Counted from the stretch's first letter, positions 20,550 through 29,222 are shown. The stretch: DNA of 64,000 nt from Thermosipho atlanticus DSM 15807 (GCF_900129985.1 NZ_FQXN01000002.1:124001-188000); one strand, 5' to 3'. Notes: a model not told the origin generated them from the letters alone. Translations and numbers: made by a program.

Positions 20550-21377
20550 ATGATTGCATTTGTGGTTGATTCATCTTTTGATATGCCCGTTAATGTCAAG
20601 CTAAAATACCCAATATATTATGCGCCATTAAGAGTATATATAGATGGAAAAGAGTATGTAGATAAAGTGAGTATGACAATAGATCAATTTTATGATATGC
20701 TGGAAATCGCAAAAGATTTTTCTACTTCTCTTCCAAATCCTAAAGAATTTGAAGATTTAATAAATAGACTGTACAAAGAATACGATCATATATATGTATT
20801 ATCAATATCAAGCAAACTCAGTGGTACATATAACATGTTTAAAGCTGTTTGTGAACCTCTAGCTGATAAAGTAACGGTTTTAGATTTAAAAGCAGCTAGC
20901 TTTGAATCATATGCAATATATAGGGGAATTGTTCATTTTTTGGAAAAAGGCAAACAAATTACTCAGGAATTAGTAAATGAAATAAAGAAAAATACCAGGA
21001 TCTTTTTTGGAGTAATGACTTTGGACTTTTTAGAAAAAGGTGGAAGAATAGGGAAAGCAAAAGCATTACTTGGAAGAGTATTAAGAATAAAACCTATTTT
21101 GACAGTAAATGAAGAGGGTGAAGTTGAATCTGTAGGGATGGCTAGAAAACTTACGTCTTTGTCAGAAAAAATAATTGAAAAGGCTGAAGAGTTTATAAAG
21201 GAAAGAGGATTAAAGGATCCGTACTTAATGGTTGGATATGGTAGCAAAAAGTTTATAAAGTACGTAGATGATATTAAAAAACATTTTGGTATAAAAGATG
21301 TAGTAGCACAAATAAGTGCCGCTGTAGGGGTGCATACTGGTCCTGAACTTTTCGGACTTGTTGTTAGCAAGTACTAA
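20550..21377 (+). CDS. DegV family fatty-acid-binding protein (FakB-like)
   Basis: The 275-residue protein has the DegV fold: VVDSSFDMP at the start, SISSKLSGTYN (about 90), LDFLEKGGRIGKAKALLGRVL (about 150) and GPELFGLVV at the end. FakB proteins hold a fatty acid while the kinase FakA phosphorylates it; a FakA candidate is at 51945. The link to FakA is inferred. ATG 20550 is 6 nt after GGGGGG; the in-frame ATG 20544 touches the Shine-Dalgarno. It is coupled to atpC. Confidence 0.9.
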   Translation: MIAFVVDSSFDMPVNVKLKYPIYYAPLRVYIDGKEYVDKVSMTIDQFYDMLEIAKDFSTSLPNPKEFEDLINRLYKEYDHIYVLSISSKLSGTYNMFKAVCEPLADKVTVLDLKAASFESYAIYRGIVHFLEKGKQITQELVNEIKKNTRIFFGVMTLDFLEKGGRIGKAKALLGRVLRIKPILTVNEEGEVESVGMARKLTSLSEKIIEKAEEFIKERGLKDPYLMVGYGSKKFIKYVDDIKKHFGIKDVVAQISAAVGVHTGPELFGLVVSKY

Positions 21378-21413
21378 AAATAAAGAGGGGGGAAGGAGTT
21401 TACCTCCGAAAAT

Positions 21414-21908
21414 ATGGACAAACATTTAACTAGGTTGTTTTCTAAGTCTTTACCCGGAACAGATTTGATTGTGTTTGTGGCTATCTTTTTTTCGATAGGA
21501 TTTACTTCCAATGTTTTTGCAAGTATTTTTTCTTCTTTTCTTACAGTAGCTAACACGATATTTACAATAGGGGTTTTAGGATATGCTTTGGTAATATGGA
21601 AATGGAATGCATTTTTGTTAAAAAACGAGGAAAAAGATAAATCGGTGTTTTATTTGTACTTAATTCTTTTTGTTTTATTCTGTTTTGCGTCGTATTTTGT
21701 TCCATGGTTATTTTTAATTTCTGGTATTCTTGTGGTATCATTAATATTAACAATAAATAAACGTGTTGGAAATGTTGTTAACGAGGAGGAAACATTATTA
21801 TCTGATACGTGGTTGAAGTTGATATATACAATATTAACTTTTACGTTTTATTTAGTGGAGTTGGCTCCAGATGTGAATGAGAGAATGAGACTTAAAAATG
21901 ATGTTTAA
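21414..21908 (+). CDS. Membrane protein of unknown function
   Basis: The 164-residue protein has about five hydrophobic segments, at about 17-36, 42-62, 78-96, 98-117 and 130-148, connected by short charged loops. It is followed by a polar tail ending in Arg/Lys. No family was recognised. It lies between degV and hpf in the same direction. The ATG has no Shine-Dalgarno at normal distance: GGAG is 15 nt upstream, and ACCTCC in between can pair with it. Confidence 0.65.
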   Translation: MDKHLTRLFSKSLPGTDLIVFVAIFFSIGFTSNVFASIFSSFLTVANTIFTIGVLGYALVIWKWNAFLLKNEEKDKSVFYLYLILFVLFCFASYFVPWLFLISGILVVSLILTINKRVGNVVNEEETLLSDTWLKLIYTILTFTFYLVELAPDVNERMRLKNDV

Positions 21909-21925
21909 AATTGGAGGTGAAGTTT

Positions 21926-22456
21926 ATGGATTACAGAATTTCGGTAAAAGGTTTTGATTTTACAAATGCTATGAAAAACTATCTTGAGAAGAGGTTGGAA
22001 AAAATTGACAGATTTTTGGAAGATAATGCCCATATAGAAATTAAATTTGAAAAAGATGCTGTGAACTTCGTTGGAAAATTTATGATCCATTATCTTGGAA
22101 AAGATATAATAGTGACAGAATCTGATACAGATATTTATGTTGTTATTGATAAATTGTCAGATTCATTTGAAAAAAAATTGAAAAGAGAGAAAGATTATGT
22201 AAGACCTAGTCATAAAGCAAATGTTAAAGGATTGGGAGAAACTTTTGCTGATGAAATGCCTGAAGAAGAGTTAAATGAAAAAATAGTAGCTGTAAAAAGA
22301 GTGAATTTAATGATTACAAGTATTGACGAGGCTATAGCTCAGATGGAAATTATGAAACATGAATTTTTTGTTTTTAGAAATATGGATACCAATGAGATTA
22401 ACATGTTGATAAAAGGGAGAGACGGAAAATTAGTTTTGTATGAGTTTGAAGAATAA
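21926..22456 (+). CDS. hpf: Ribosome hibernation promoting factor, long form
   Basis: The protein of 176 residues dimerises 70S ribosomes in stationary phase. The N-terminal domain (1-100) has the HPF/YfiA pattern (DYRISVKGFDFTNAMKNYL, then LEKIDRFL). The C-terminal dimerisation domain (about 120-176) has KRVNLMITSIDEAIAQMEI and HEFFVFRNMDTNEINMLI. ATG 21926 follows GGAGGTGA by 5 nt; the in-frame TTG 21911 is just before this Shine-Dalgarno. A terminator follows directly. Confidence 0.95.
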   Translation: MDYRISVKGFDFTNAMKNYLEKRLEKIDRFLEDNAHIEIKFEKDAVNFVGKFMIHYLGKDIIVTESDTDIYVVIDKLSDSFEKKLKREKDYVRPSHKANVKGLGETFADEMPEEELNEKIVAVKRVNLMITSIDEAIAQMEIMKHEFFVFRNMDTNEINMLIKGRDGKLVLYEFEE

Positions 22457-22460
22457 TAGA

Positions 22461-22488
22461 TTAAGCCCCAGATGGGGCTTAATTTTTT
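22461..22488 (+). terminator. Terminator after hpf
   Basis: Stem TTAAGCCCC / GGGGCTTAA (22461-22469 and 22474-22482), loop AGAT, followed by TTTTTT. This ends the transcript that includes the ATP synthase genes. Confidence 0.92.
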
Positions 22489-22491
22489 ATG

Positions 22492-22500
22492 TGGTAAAAT
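22492..22500 (+). promoter_or_regulatory. Extended -10 promoter of the sensor kinase operon
   Basis: TGG-TAAAAT at 22492-22500, directly behind the hpf terminator and 29 nt before the GTG of the kinase. No good -35 was seen. Confidence 0.35.
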
Positions 22501-22529
22501 ATTTATGATAACTTAAAAGGAGGTATTTT

Positions 22530-25211
22530 GTGGAATTTCCCTCTAAGATAGTATATGAAGGAATCTCTGAATTGTTCGAAAACGGTTATCCAAATGAAAA
22601 ATTGCAAACTTTAATTGGAGAAGTCAGAAGTTATTTAAATGTAAAAGATGCAAACCTTGCAATTTATGAAGAAAATAGGGATGTTTTAAGAATCGTAGCA
22701 GGAGAAAAAGAACTTATTTCAAAAAAGATAAACAAAGCAGAGTTAATGAAATCTCCAAAAGTTGAAATAAATGGAGAAAGTTATTTTGTTGTACAATTAA
22801 GATTCGAAAAAAATATTATAGGGGCATTACTTCTAAGTGATGAAATTAGTTTAAAAAAATATGAAATTTATTTTGAAAGTCTATCTAGTGCTCTGTTTTA
22901 TTCATATAATTTGTTCTTATCGAGAATGAAGATGACACGAATGGAAAAACTTCTTGAAATTACAGATGTGTTCGGGAATACGGAAAATATAGAGGATTTA
23001 TTTGAAAAGTTTGTTAATGCGATGTTTGAGCATTTGCCTAGTGAAATAATATTTATTGCAAAAAAAACAGGTGAGGATTTTCAAATAGTAAAATCTAGAC
23101 CAAAGGTTTATACTAATTTATTTATTCCAGGATTTTCAGACTTTTCGTTAAGTATTTTTGCTAATGAACCACAGATTATTATAAAGCCTAAGTTTGAAAA
23201 TAGTGTTGTAGATGTAAAAATAAAATCTCTTATTACAGTACCTTTTGTGTTAAACAAAAATGATGAGAAGTATTGGTTAGTTTTTATAAACAAAACACAT
23301 GGAAGAGGGTATATACCTGAGAAAAGCTATGAAAGTTTTGATCTTGATATTGCCATTGATGCAACAAAAAGGTTTCAGCTTGCTTTTTCTCGACTTACCT
23401 TTTATGAAAAATTAAAGAAAGAGATTGAAAAACTCAAGAAATTAAGAATTGAACATGAAAGACTTATAGAAAACCAAAAAGAACAATTAAGAAAGATGAA
23501 TATGGTTCATTATATAAGTCAAGCTATGCGAAGTAGTTATGATCCTAAAGACGTTTTAAAAATTCTTTTAATTGGACTGACTTCTGGAAGAACATTAGGG
23601 TTTAACAGAGCCCTTTTGTTAATGAAAGATAGTGAAAAAGAAGTTTTAGTGGGAAAGGCTTGGATTGGTCCTGCAACTGGTGAGGAAGTTGAAAAAGAAT
23701 GGAAAGTTGCAAATCAGCGGGCAATGAGATATGGAGATGTTGTGCAATATCTAATAGAAGAATCGATAGGTTTAACTTTGGATAACGAACTGACAAAGAA
23801 AATTAAAGGAAAAATTTTTCCATTTAAATCTCATAGATTTCTTGAAAGAGCTGTAGTGAGAGGGAAAATTGTACATGTGAATGAAAAGGTAATTTTAGAA
23901 ACACAGTCTCCAGATTTTTTATTACCAATTCTTGAAACGAATGAGTTTGTAATCGTTCCATTAATTGGAAAGAATGACACAATTGGTGTAGTCATACTTG
24001 ATAACAAATATTCCAAACAACCTATTAGTCCAACAGATATAGAAATTTTAAGGGTTATTTCAGATAGTGCAGGTCTTGCAATAGAGAATTCTATTAATTA
24101 TTCCGAGTTAAGGGAAAAAACTTTGAATTTAGAAAAGCAAAAATATGTTATTGAATATCTAAAAGATTTTTCTGAATTGGTACTCCAAAATTTATCTGCC
24201 GCTGTAGTGGTTCTTGATAGAGAAGGTAAGATTACGGAATGGAATAGGAAAGCGGAAAACTATTTTAGAAAAAATAAGGAACAAATGTTAGGGAAAAAAC
24301 TAAGTATCTTAGGTAGATATTTTGTCGATATTGAAGAAATGTGTAACAAAGTGTTATACGAAAAGAATGAAATTAAATTAACCGATTATCAAATTCAAAT
24401 ACTTGACCAGGAAAAGTTTTTTGACGTTTCTATTTCGCCGTTATGGGATGCGGAAAGGATCATGGTGCGTGGGACTATAATTACGTTTGAAGATGTAACA
24501 GAGAGAGTGTTTCTCGAACAAGAAAGGAAAAAGCAAGAAAAGTTGGCGGTGTTAGGTGAAATGTCGGCGAGAGTTGTCCATGAATTAAGGAATCCAATAT
24601 CTGTATTGGGAGGTTTTATCAAGAGATTAGAAAAATATTCTGACGACGAAAATAAAAGAAAAAAGTATTTAAAAATAATTTCAGACGAAATTTTAAGATT
24701 AGAAAATATAGTATCGGAAATTCTCGAATTTAGTAGGGACAAAAAGGTTTTAAATTTTGAAGAATTTAATTTGAATGAATTAATTTCTGAAGTATTTTTA
24801 TTGCACGAAGAAAAAATAAAAACAAAAAATATCATGTTTGAGTTTAAGACTGACAGCGAAAGAATTGAAATTTATGCTGATAAATCAAGAATAAAACAGG
24901 TTTTAATTAATTTGTTACAAAACGCAATTGATGAAACACCGGAAGGTGGTAAAATTGAATTTAGAGTGAAAAAAGAATTAAATACTGTTAAAGTAATTAT
25001 ATGGAATCAAGGCCAACCTATACCTAAAGAAATATTGAAAAAATTATTTACTCCATTTTTTACAACTAAAGTTCACGGAACAGGTTTGGGACTCCCAATT
25101 TGTAAGAAAATAATAGAAGAGGAGCATAATGGAAAAATTTGGGTTGAACCTACTGAAGATGGAAATTCATTTATATTTGAGCTACCATATAAAAAAGAAG
25201 GGGAGGCTTAA
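22530..25211 (+). CDS. Soluble multi-GAF/PAS sensor histidine kinase
   Basis: The 893-residue protein has no membrane helices. The first about 540 residues look like two or three GAF-type domains (about 20-125, 145-290, 330-520) with a coiled coil near 290-325. A PAS domain lies at about 545-655 (AVVVLDREGKITEWNRKAE). The HisKA H-box is ARVVHELRNPISVLGGF (about 680), and HATPase_c has NLLQNAIDETPEGG and HGTGLGLPICKK (about 850). Architecture is NtrB/KinA-like, without a response regulator nearby. GTG 22530 follows AGGAGG. It heads an operon with PanD 3 nt downstream. The signal may be a small cytoplasmic molecule or redox state; this is inferred. Confidence 0.9.
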   Translation: MEFPSKIVYEGISELFENGYPNEKLQTLIGEVRSYLNVKDANLAIYEENRDVLRIVAGEKELISKKINKAELMKSPKVEINGESYFVVQLRFEKNIIGALLLSDEISLKKYEIYFESLSSALFYSYNLFLSRMKMTRMEKLLEITDVFGNTENIEDLFEKFVNAMFEHLPSEIIFIAKKTGEDFQIVKSRPKVYTNLFIPGFSDFSLSIFANEPQIIIKPKFENSVVDVKIKSLITVPFVLNKNDEKYWLVFINKTHGRGYIPEKSYESFDLDIAIDATKRFQLAFSRLTFYEKLKKEIEKLKKLRIEHERLIENQKEQLRKMNMVHYISQAMRSSYDPKDVLKILLIGLTSGRTLGFNRALLLMKDSEKEVLVGKAWIGPATGEEVEKEWKVANQRAMRYGDVVQYLIEESIGLTLDNELTKKIKGKIFPFKSHRFLERAVVRGKIVHVNEKVILETQSPDFLLPILETNEFVIVPLIGKNDTIGVVILDNKYSKQPISPTDIEILRVISDSAGLAIENSINYSELREKTLNLEKQKYVIEYLKDFSELVLQNLSAAVVVLDREGKITEWNRKAENYFRKNKEQMLGKKLSILGRYFVDIEEMCNKVLYEKNEIKLTDYQIQILDQEKFFDVSISPLWDAERIMVRGTIITFEDVTERVFLEQERKKQEKLAVLGEMSARVVHELRNPISVLGGFIKRLEKYSDDENKRKKYLKIISDEILRLENIVSEILEFSRDKKVLNFEEFNLNELISEVFLLHEEKIKTKNIMFEFKTDSERIEIYADKSRIKQVLINLLQNAIDETPEGGKIEFRVKKELNTVKVIIWNQGQPIPKEILKKLFTPFFTTKVHGTGLGLPICKKIIEEEHNGKIWVEPTEDGNSFIFELPYKKEGEA

Positions 25212-25214
25212 AAA

Positions 25215-25571
25215 ATGCAAGAAATTTTATTGAAATCGAAAATTCACATGGCAACTGTTACTGACAAAAGTGTCGAATATATGGGAAGTATTGGCATAGA
25301 TTTAGAGATTATGGAAAAAGCAGGAATAAAGCCTAATGAACTTGTTTTAGTGGCGGATGTAAATAACGGTCAAAGATTTGTTACGTACACAATTCCTGAA
25401 GAAAGAGGAAGTAAAAAAATAGTTATAAATGGTGCGGCTGCTAGATTGGTAGAGAAAGGCGATAAAGTTATTATTATGGCATTTGGAATATATTCTGAAA
25501 AAGAATATAAAGGTTCAAAAGTTTTGATAATGGACGATGGTAACAATATATTAGAAATTAAAGGGGGATGA
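25215..25571 (+). CDS. panD: Aspartate 1-decarboxylase
   Basis: The enzyme makes beta-alanine for pantothenate and CoA. It is made as a proenzyme that cleaves itself at Gly24-Ser25; the sequence YMGSIGID has exactly Gly24 and Ser25. Other family features are Lys9, RFVTYTIPEERGS (Tyr near 58) and NGAAARL. The 118-residue length is normal. It is 3 nt after the kinase gene and 3 nt before the Cys-rich gene, so it belongs to the same operon. No other pantothenate genes are in the window. Confidence 0.93.
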   Translation: MQEILLKSKIHMATVTDKSVEYMGSIGIDLEIMEKAGIKPNELVLVADVNNGQRFVTYTIPEERGSKKIVINGAAARLVEKGDKVIIMAFGIYSEKEYKGSKVLIMDDGNNILEIKGG

Positions 25572-25574
25572 AAG

Positions 25575-25766
25575 ATGGTTTGCGAAAATTATGAAAAAAA
25601 TCTTCAAAACTGTAATTGTAGTTACCCTGGTTGTCCTAGGAAAGGAAAGTGCTGTGAATGTCTAGCGTACCACAGAGAACGCGGGGAGTTGCCTGCATGT
25701 TACTTTACTGATGAAGAGGAAAAAACTTGGAATAGAAGTATTGAATATTTTGTAAAGAGAAGATAA
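25575..25766 (+). CDS. Small cysteine-rich protein (DUF6485-like)
   Basis: The 63-residue protein has eight Cys in [24 protein letters not shown] and PACYF. This pattern recalls a family of small Cys-rich proteins in anaerobes (DUF6485, from memory). The cysteines could bind zinc or an iron-sulfur cluster. AAGGGGGATG precedes its ATG. It is packed between panD and an unknown gene. Confidence 0.75.
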   Translation: MVCENYEKNLQNCNCSYPGCPRKGKCCECLAYHRERGELPACYFTDEEEKTWNRSIEYFVKRR

Positions 25767-25767
25767 T

Positions 25768-26556
25768 ATGGTATACTATGGACCAGAAAAATTGAAGAAA
25801 ATTTGTGAAATTGATTTACCTGATGAAGAATACCTAATTGAATTTTTGTATAATTATAAAGAAAAATTAGATGTTTTTCACAAACATCTTATTCTTATTT
25901 CAATTTATTTGCAGAATAATTTTACACTTGTTGTAGGAAGTAACCCGGAAAACAAGGTTATTTATGGAGTAACTATTTCTAATCCATTTGAAAGAACACC
26001 ATCTTTGTATAAAATAAAAGATTACTACAATGAAGAACTTGCAAATTTTTATAATACAATTTTTGAAAGTTCTAAAATTCCAAAAGTACAGGCTGGAATT
26101 TTGAGATTTCCAATTCAAACACATTTTTTAGCTGTAGGTGGAGATAAAACGCTAGTTTCAAAGGAAATGTTTAATGAAGAAGTGACTGGAAAGCCTTGGT
26201 TGAACTTTGCAAAAAAGGTTGATAACAAGATGTATGAAAAGATCATAGAACTCTCTAATGGTCACATCGATTTTTTAAGATCTTTTGTTACAGACGACGG
26301 AGTGTATTTTGTAGGATTAAATGATGGGGATTTTAGAAATCTTTATGCTGAATTTTTCTCATTTTTGAGAAATAAATACAAGTTTTCACCAGGTAAATTC
26401 TTTCCAATTTCTGGAGTTAAAGAAAAGGTTATAGGGATGTTTAAAATAGAACTTGAAGATATTAATAACGCTCAAATTTTTGATAAGATAAATATGTTTA
26501 TTGAGGATTTCTCAAAATTTAAGGTTTTTTTAAGGGATATAGGGGGGATAGTATGA
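25768..26556 (+). CDS. Protein of unknown function
   Basis: The 262-residue protein is cytoplasmic by composition, without signal peptide or membrane helix. It is mixed alpha/beta with aromatic-rich segments (for example FEFFSFLRNKYKF-like stretch near 205). No known motif was recognised. It is 1 nt after the Cys-rich gene and overlaps the next gene by four bases, so it is translated as part of the operon. Confidence 0.65.
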   Translation: MVYYGPEKLKKICEIDLPDEEYLIEFLYNYKEKLDVFHKHLILISIYLQNNFTLVVGSNPENKVIYGVTISNPFERTPSLYKIKDYYNEELANFYNTIFESSKIPKVQAGILRFPIQTHFLAVGGDKTLVSKEMFNEEVTGKPWLNFAKKVDNKMYEKIIELSNGHIDFLRSFVTDDGVYFVGLNDGDFRNLYAEFFSFLRNKYKFSPGKFFPISGVKEKVIGMFKIELEDINNAQIFDKINMFIEDFSKFKVFLRDIGGIV

Positions 26557-27155
26557 TTAATCTCGAAAGTGTAGAAGCATTGCTTACAAAAGTTCCTGGA
26601 GTAAAGGCTGCGAAAATAGTCCAAGAAGGTGATGAGATAGTTGAGATACATATAGTTGCCGATAGTGAAAAAAGTCCAAAACAAGTAGTAAGAGATGTGG
26701 AAACTGTTTTGCTTGCAAGTACTGGATTAAAAATTGATAGAAGAATTGTTAGTGTTGCTCAAATTAAGGGAGATATTCAAAAAGCAAGAATTTTACCCTA
26801 TTCGCTATCAAGTTTAAAAGTAGAAGAGAAAGATTCAAGGACAATAAAAGTTTCCGTCGTGATTGAGCATGGGAATGAGGAATTTTATGGCGATGCAACA
26901 GGTCCAAAAACTTCAAGGAATGTACCTATTATAATCGGGAATGCTATTTTAAATGCTTTAGCTGATATTCACGATTATGCAATTTCAATTGATGATACTA
27001 TTGAAGTATACTTAGCAGGTAAAAAATTTGTTATTACTCATCTTACAAAAGAGTATAATGCAAGTGAAGAAAGTATCATAGGTGCAGCTGAAATAGAGAA
27101 TGACAGATTCAAGGCAATAGCAGAGAGTGTTCTTGATGCATTTAGAAGAATATAA
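26553..27155 (+). CDS. Conserved protein of unknown function
   Basis: The 200-residue protein begins ESVEALLTKVPGVKAAKIV and continues with EIHIVADSEKSPKQVVRDVE and LKIDRRIVSVAQIKG. These segments look strongly conserved and I have the impression of similar unnamed proteins in Firmicutes. The second half has KVSVVIEHGNEEFYGDATGP and a Gly-Asn-Ala-rich stretch. The pattern suggests two small alpha/beta domains. No function can be assigned. It overlaps the previous gene by ATGA. Confidence 0.7.
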   Translation: MINLESVEALLTKVPGVKAAKIVQEGDEIVEIHIVADSEKSPKQVVRDVETVLLASTGLKIDRRIVSVAQIKGDIQKARILPYSLSSLKVEEKDSRTIKVSVVIEHGNEEFYGDATGPKTSRNVPIIIGNAILNALADIHDYAISIDDTIEVYLAGKKFVITHLTKEYNASEESIIGAAEIENDRFKAIAESVLDAFRRI

Positions 27156-27175
27156 TTTAAAAGTGAGGATTACAT

Positions 27176-27901
27176 ATGAAATATTTTGAAACCTGGGATT
27201 TTCCTGGCGATTTGAATATGGCAATTGATTATGTGCTTGGTAGGTTTGGATATCCCTTCCTCCGTTTTTACACCTGGAAAGTCCCAACCTTATCTTTAGG
27301 TGTAAATCAAAAAATTGAGAATATAAACTTTAAATTTATTAAAGAAATTGGATATGAATGTGTTAGAAGACCAACTGGTGGAAGAGCAGTTTTCCATTTT
27401 AAAGAGCTAACATATAGTGTTGTAATTCCAAAAGGTCATAAGTTCTTTAATTTGTCTGTTCTAGAATTCTACAAACAGATTTCCCTGATTTTAGTTGAAG
27501 GTTTAAATAATTTGGGCTTTCCAGTAGAATTGAGTGAGAGAAATCTTAAAGGTAATACCTCTGCATGTTTTGATTCCCCTTCATGGTATGAAATTACATT
27601 GAAAGGGTATAAAGTTGTTGGAAGTGCTCAAATGAGGACAAAAGAATTTGTTCTTCAGCATGGTTCAATAATTCTTGAAACTAATAATGAAATAAAGTAT
27701 TGTTTTAAAAATATTGAACCAGAGGTAGCGCAATATGGTTTAGATTTACATATGAAAATCAACATATTTAAATTGAAAGATACCTTATTAGATGCTTTTA
27801 GTAAGTATTTTGAAATTGAAAAGTTAGAGAATTTCGATGAAATAATTCAACTTGCAGAACAGGAGAAGGAGAGATTTGTTTGCAAGGGAAATTATATGTG
27901 A
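27176..27901 (+). CDS. Lipoyl/octanoyl transferase (LipM/LplA family)
   Basis: The 241-residue protein attaches octanoate or lipoate to lipoyl domains. Family motifs are RRPTGGRAVFH (about 62-72), SACFDSPSWYEI (about 140), KVVGSAQMR (about 158) and LQHGSI (about 170). The Cys in SACF is at the position of the LipM nucleophile, which favours octanoyltransferase over lipoate ligase, but this needs comparison. ATG 27176 has GTGAGG upstream. Overlaps rsmI by 22 nt. Confidence 0.85.
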   Translation: MKYFETWDFPGDLNMAIDYVLGRFGYPFLRFYTWKVPTLSLGVNQKIENINFKFIKEIGYECVRRPTGGRAVFHFKELTYSVVIPKGHKFFNLSVLEFYKQISLILVEGLNNLGFPVELSERNLKGNTSACFDSPSWYEITLKGYKVVGSAQMRTKEFVLQHGSIILETNNEIKYCFKNIEPEVAQYGLDLHMKINIFKLKDTLLDAFSKYFEIEKLENFDEIIQLAEQEKERFVCKGNYM

Positions 27902-28563
27902 TAGGGACACCAATTGGAAATATTGAAGATATTACATTAAGAGCATTGAGAATAATCAAAGAAGTAGATCTAATATTATCTGAAGATACACGAAGAACTC
28001 TAAAACTTTTAAATTATTATTCTATTTCAAAACCTATAGATTCGTTTAACGAACACAGTTCTTCAAAAAAGAAAGAACGAATACTGGAAAAATTAAAAAA
28101 GGGAGAAAAAATAGCTTATATAAGTGATGCAGGAATGCCGGTAATAGCAGATCCTGGAACAGATTTGATAAGACTGTGTTATGAAAACAATATAGAAGTA
28201 GATGTGATCCCGGGGCCTAGCGCTGTATTAACCGCTTTGACAGCTAGTGGTTTTTACGGAAATAGATTTACTTTTTTAGGATTTATGCCCAGAGATAAAA
28301 AGAGGAGGAGACTTTTAAGGAAGCTGATAAAAGATGAGCAATTAACAAACATATTTATATTTTTTGAAAATCCCGAAAGATTGTTAAAAACGTTAAAAGA
28401 TATATTAGAAATAATTGGCGATATTGAAATATTCATTGCGCGGGAGATGACGAAAAAATTTCAGGAATATTTTAAAGGTATAGTTAGTGAAGCAATAGAG
28501 CATTTTAAAACTGGAGTGAAAGGTGAATTAACGATAATAATGAAATTTGAGAAGAAAATTTAA
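27880..28563 (+). CDS. rsmI: 16S rRNA (cytidine-1402-2'-O)-methyltransferase
   Basis: RsmI methylates C1402 at the ribosomal P site. The 227-residue protein has GTPIGNIEDITLRAL (about 8-22), SEDTRRT, YISDAGMPVIADPG and VIPGPSAVLTALTASG, all typical. It is about 50 residues shorter than the E. coli protein at the C-terminus. The TTG 27880 start lies behind AGGAGAAGGAG. It overlaps the end of the lipM-like gene and is the last gene of the kinase operon. Confidence 0.93.
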   Translation: MQGKLYVIGTPIGNIEDITLRALRIIKEVDLILSEDTRRTLKLLNYYSISKPIDSFNEHSSSKKKERILEKLKKGEKIAYISDAGMPVIADPGTDLIRLCYENNIEVDVIPGPSAVLTALTASGFYGNRFTFLGFMPRDKKRRRLLRKLIKDEQLTNIFIFFENPERLLKTLKDILEIIGDIEIFIAREMTKKFQEYFKGIVSEAIEHFKTGVKGELTIIMKFEKKI

Positions 28564-28570
28564 AAAAAGA

Positions 28571-28598
28571 TTGACAAAAAATTTTTAAGGTGTATACT
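28571..28598 (+). promoter_or_regulatory. Promoter of the cold-shock gene
   Basis: TTGACA (28571-28576), 16-nt spacer, TATACT (28593-28598). One of the best matches to the vegetative consensus in the window. Transcription should begin near 28605. Confidence 0.75.
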
Positions 28599-28604
28599 TA
28601 ATAT

Positions 28605-28652
28605 AACCCCGAGTGGGGAATGTAAAATGATTTACGAGGAGGCGTTTTTTTT
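28605..28652 (+). promoter_or_regulatory. 5' leader of the cold-shock mRNA
   Basis: The predicted mRNA begins with CCCC-GAGT-GGGG (28607-28618), a small 5'-terminal hairpin. A 9-codon frame from ATG 28627 ends with a TGA that overlaps the cspA ATG (ATGA). The Shine-Dalgarno GAGGAGG is at 28636-28642, followed by a run of eight T. Such leaders often control expression with temperature, but here this is inferred. Confidence 0.5.
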
Positions 28653-28850
28653 ATGAAAGGTACAGTTAAATGGTTTGATGCAAAGAAAGGTTACGGATTT
28701 ATTACTAAGGAAGACGGAGAAGACATATTTGTCCACTGGAGTGCAATCCAGACAGATGGTTTCAAAACATTAAAGGAAGGTCAAGAAGTCGAGTTTGACG
28801 TTCAAGAAGGCCAAAAGGGTCCTCAAGCGGCAAACGTAAAACCCCTTTAA
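28653..28850 (+). CDS. cspA: Cold-shock protein
   Basis: A 65-residue nucleic-acid chaperone that melts RNA structure. RNP1 is KGYGFIT (13-19) and RNP2 is DIFVHWSAI (28-36). The usual Phe in the VHFSA motif is replaced by Trp. The gene is monocistronic, with its own strong promoter, structured leader and terminator. Confidence 0.97.
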   Translation: MKGTVKWFDAKKGYGFITKEDGEDIFVHWSAIQTDGFKTLKEGQEVEFDVQEGQKGPQAANVKPL

Positions 28851-28867
28851 TCCGTTAACCAATAATT

Positions 28868-28892
28868 AGCCCCCAAAAATGGGGGGCTTTTA
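28868..28892. terminator. Terminator between cspA and the zinc-ribbon gene
   Basis: Stem AGCCCCC / GGGGGCT (28868-28874 and 28882-28888), loop of 7, followed by TTTAATTT on the plus strand. On the minus strand a TAATTATT tract follows the stem, so it may also serve the convergent gene. Confidence 0.85.
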
Positions 28893-28894
28893 AT

Positions 28895-29110
28895 TTATTT
28901 ATTGGAGGAATTATCGGATTTCTTTGAAGTTGATTTTTTGCTATCAGTAATGTAAAATCCACTTCCTTTAAATACAATACCTACCCTTCCAATTGCCCTT
29001 TCCATTCCATTACCACAAACATCACAAATTATTTCCGGATTATCATTAATACCGTGTAATTCAACTTTCTCGGTTCCACAACGAGTGCATATGTACCTAT
29101 ACATAGGCAT
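28895..29110 (-). CDS. FmdB-family zinc-ribbon protein
   Basis: The 71-residue protein has CTRCG (8-12) and CDVCG (about 29-33) in the N-terminal ribbon. The body is typical: MPMYRYICTRCG, then RAIGRVGIVFKGSGFYITD, then a Ser/Lys-rich tail. Members are often called regulators, but the function is unproven. It is single and has its own promoter overlapping that of priA. Confidence 0.93.
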   Translation of the reverse strand: MPMYRYICTRCGTEKVELHGINDNPEIICDVCGNGMERAIGRVGIVFKGSGFYITDSKKSTSKKSDNSSNK

Positions 29111-29149
29111 TTTATCACCTCCTTTACTTGAGTGACAATTCTATATATT

Positions 29150-29177
29150 ATTATATATATCGACAAAATTTAGTCAA
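29150..29177 (-). promoter_or_regulatory. Promoter of the zinc-ribbon gene
   Basis: Minus strand TTGACT (29177-29172), 16-nt spacer, TATAAT (29155-29150). On the plus strand a TATAAT at 29180-29185 next to it may be the -10 of priA, so the two promoters are back to back. Confidence 0.55.
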
Positions 29178-29222
29178 GTTATAATATTTTCGATGTGATA
29201 AAATTTATTAGAGGTGATAAAG

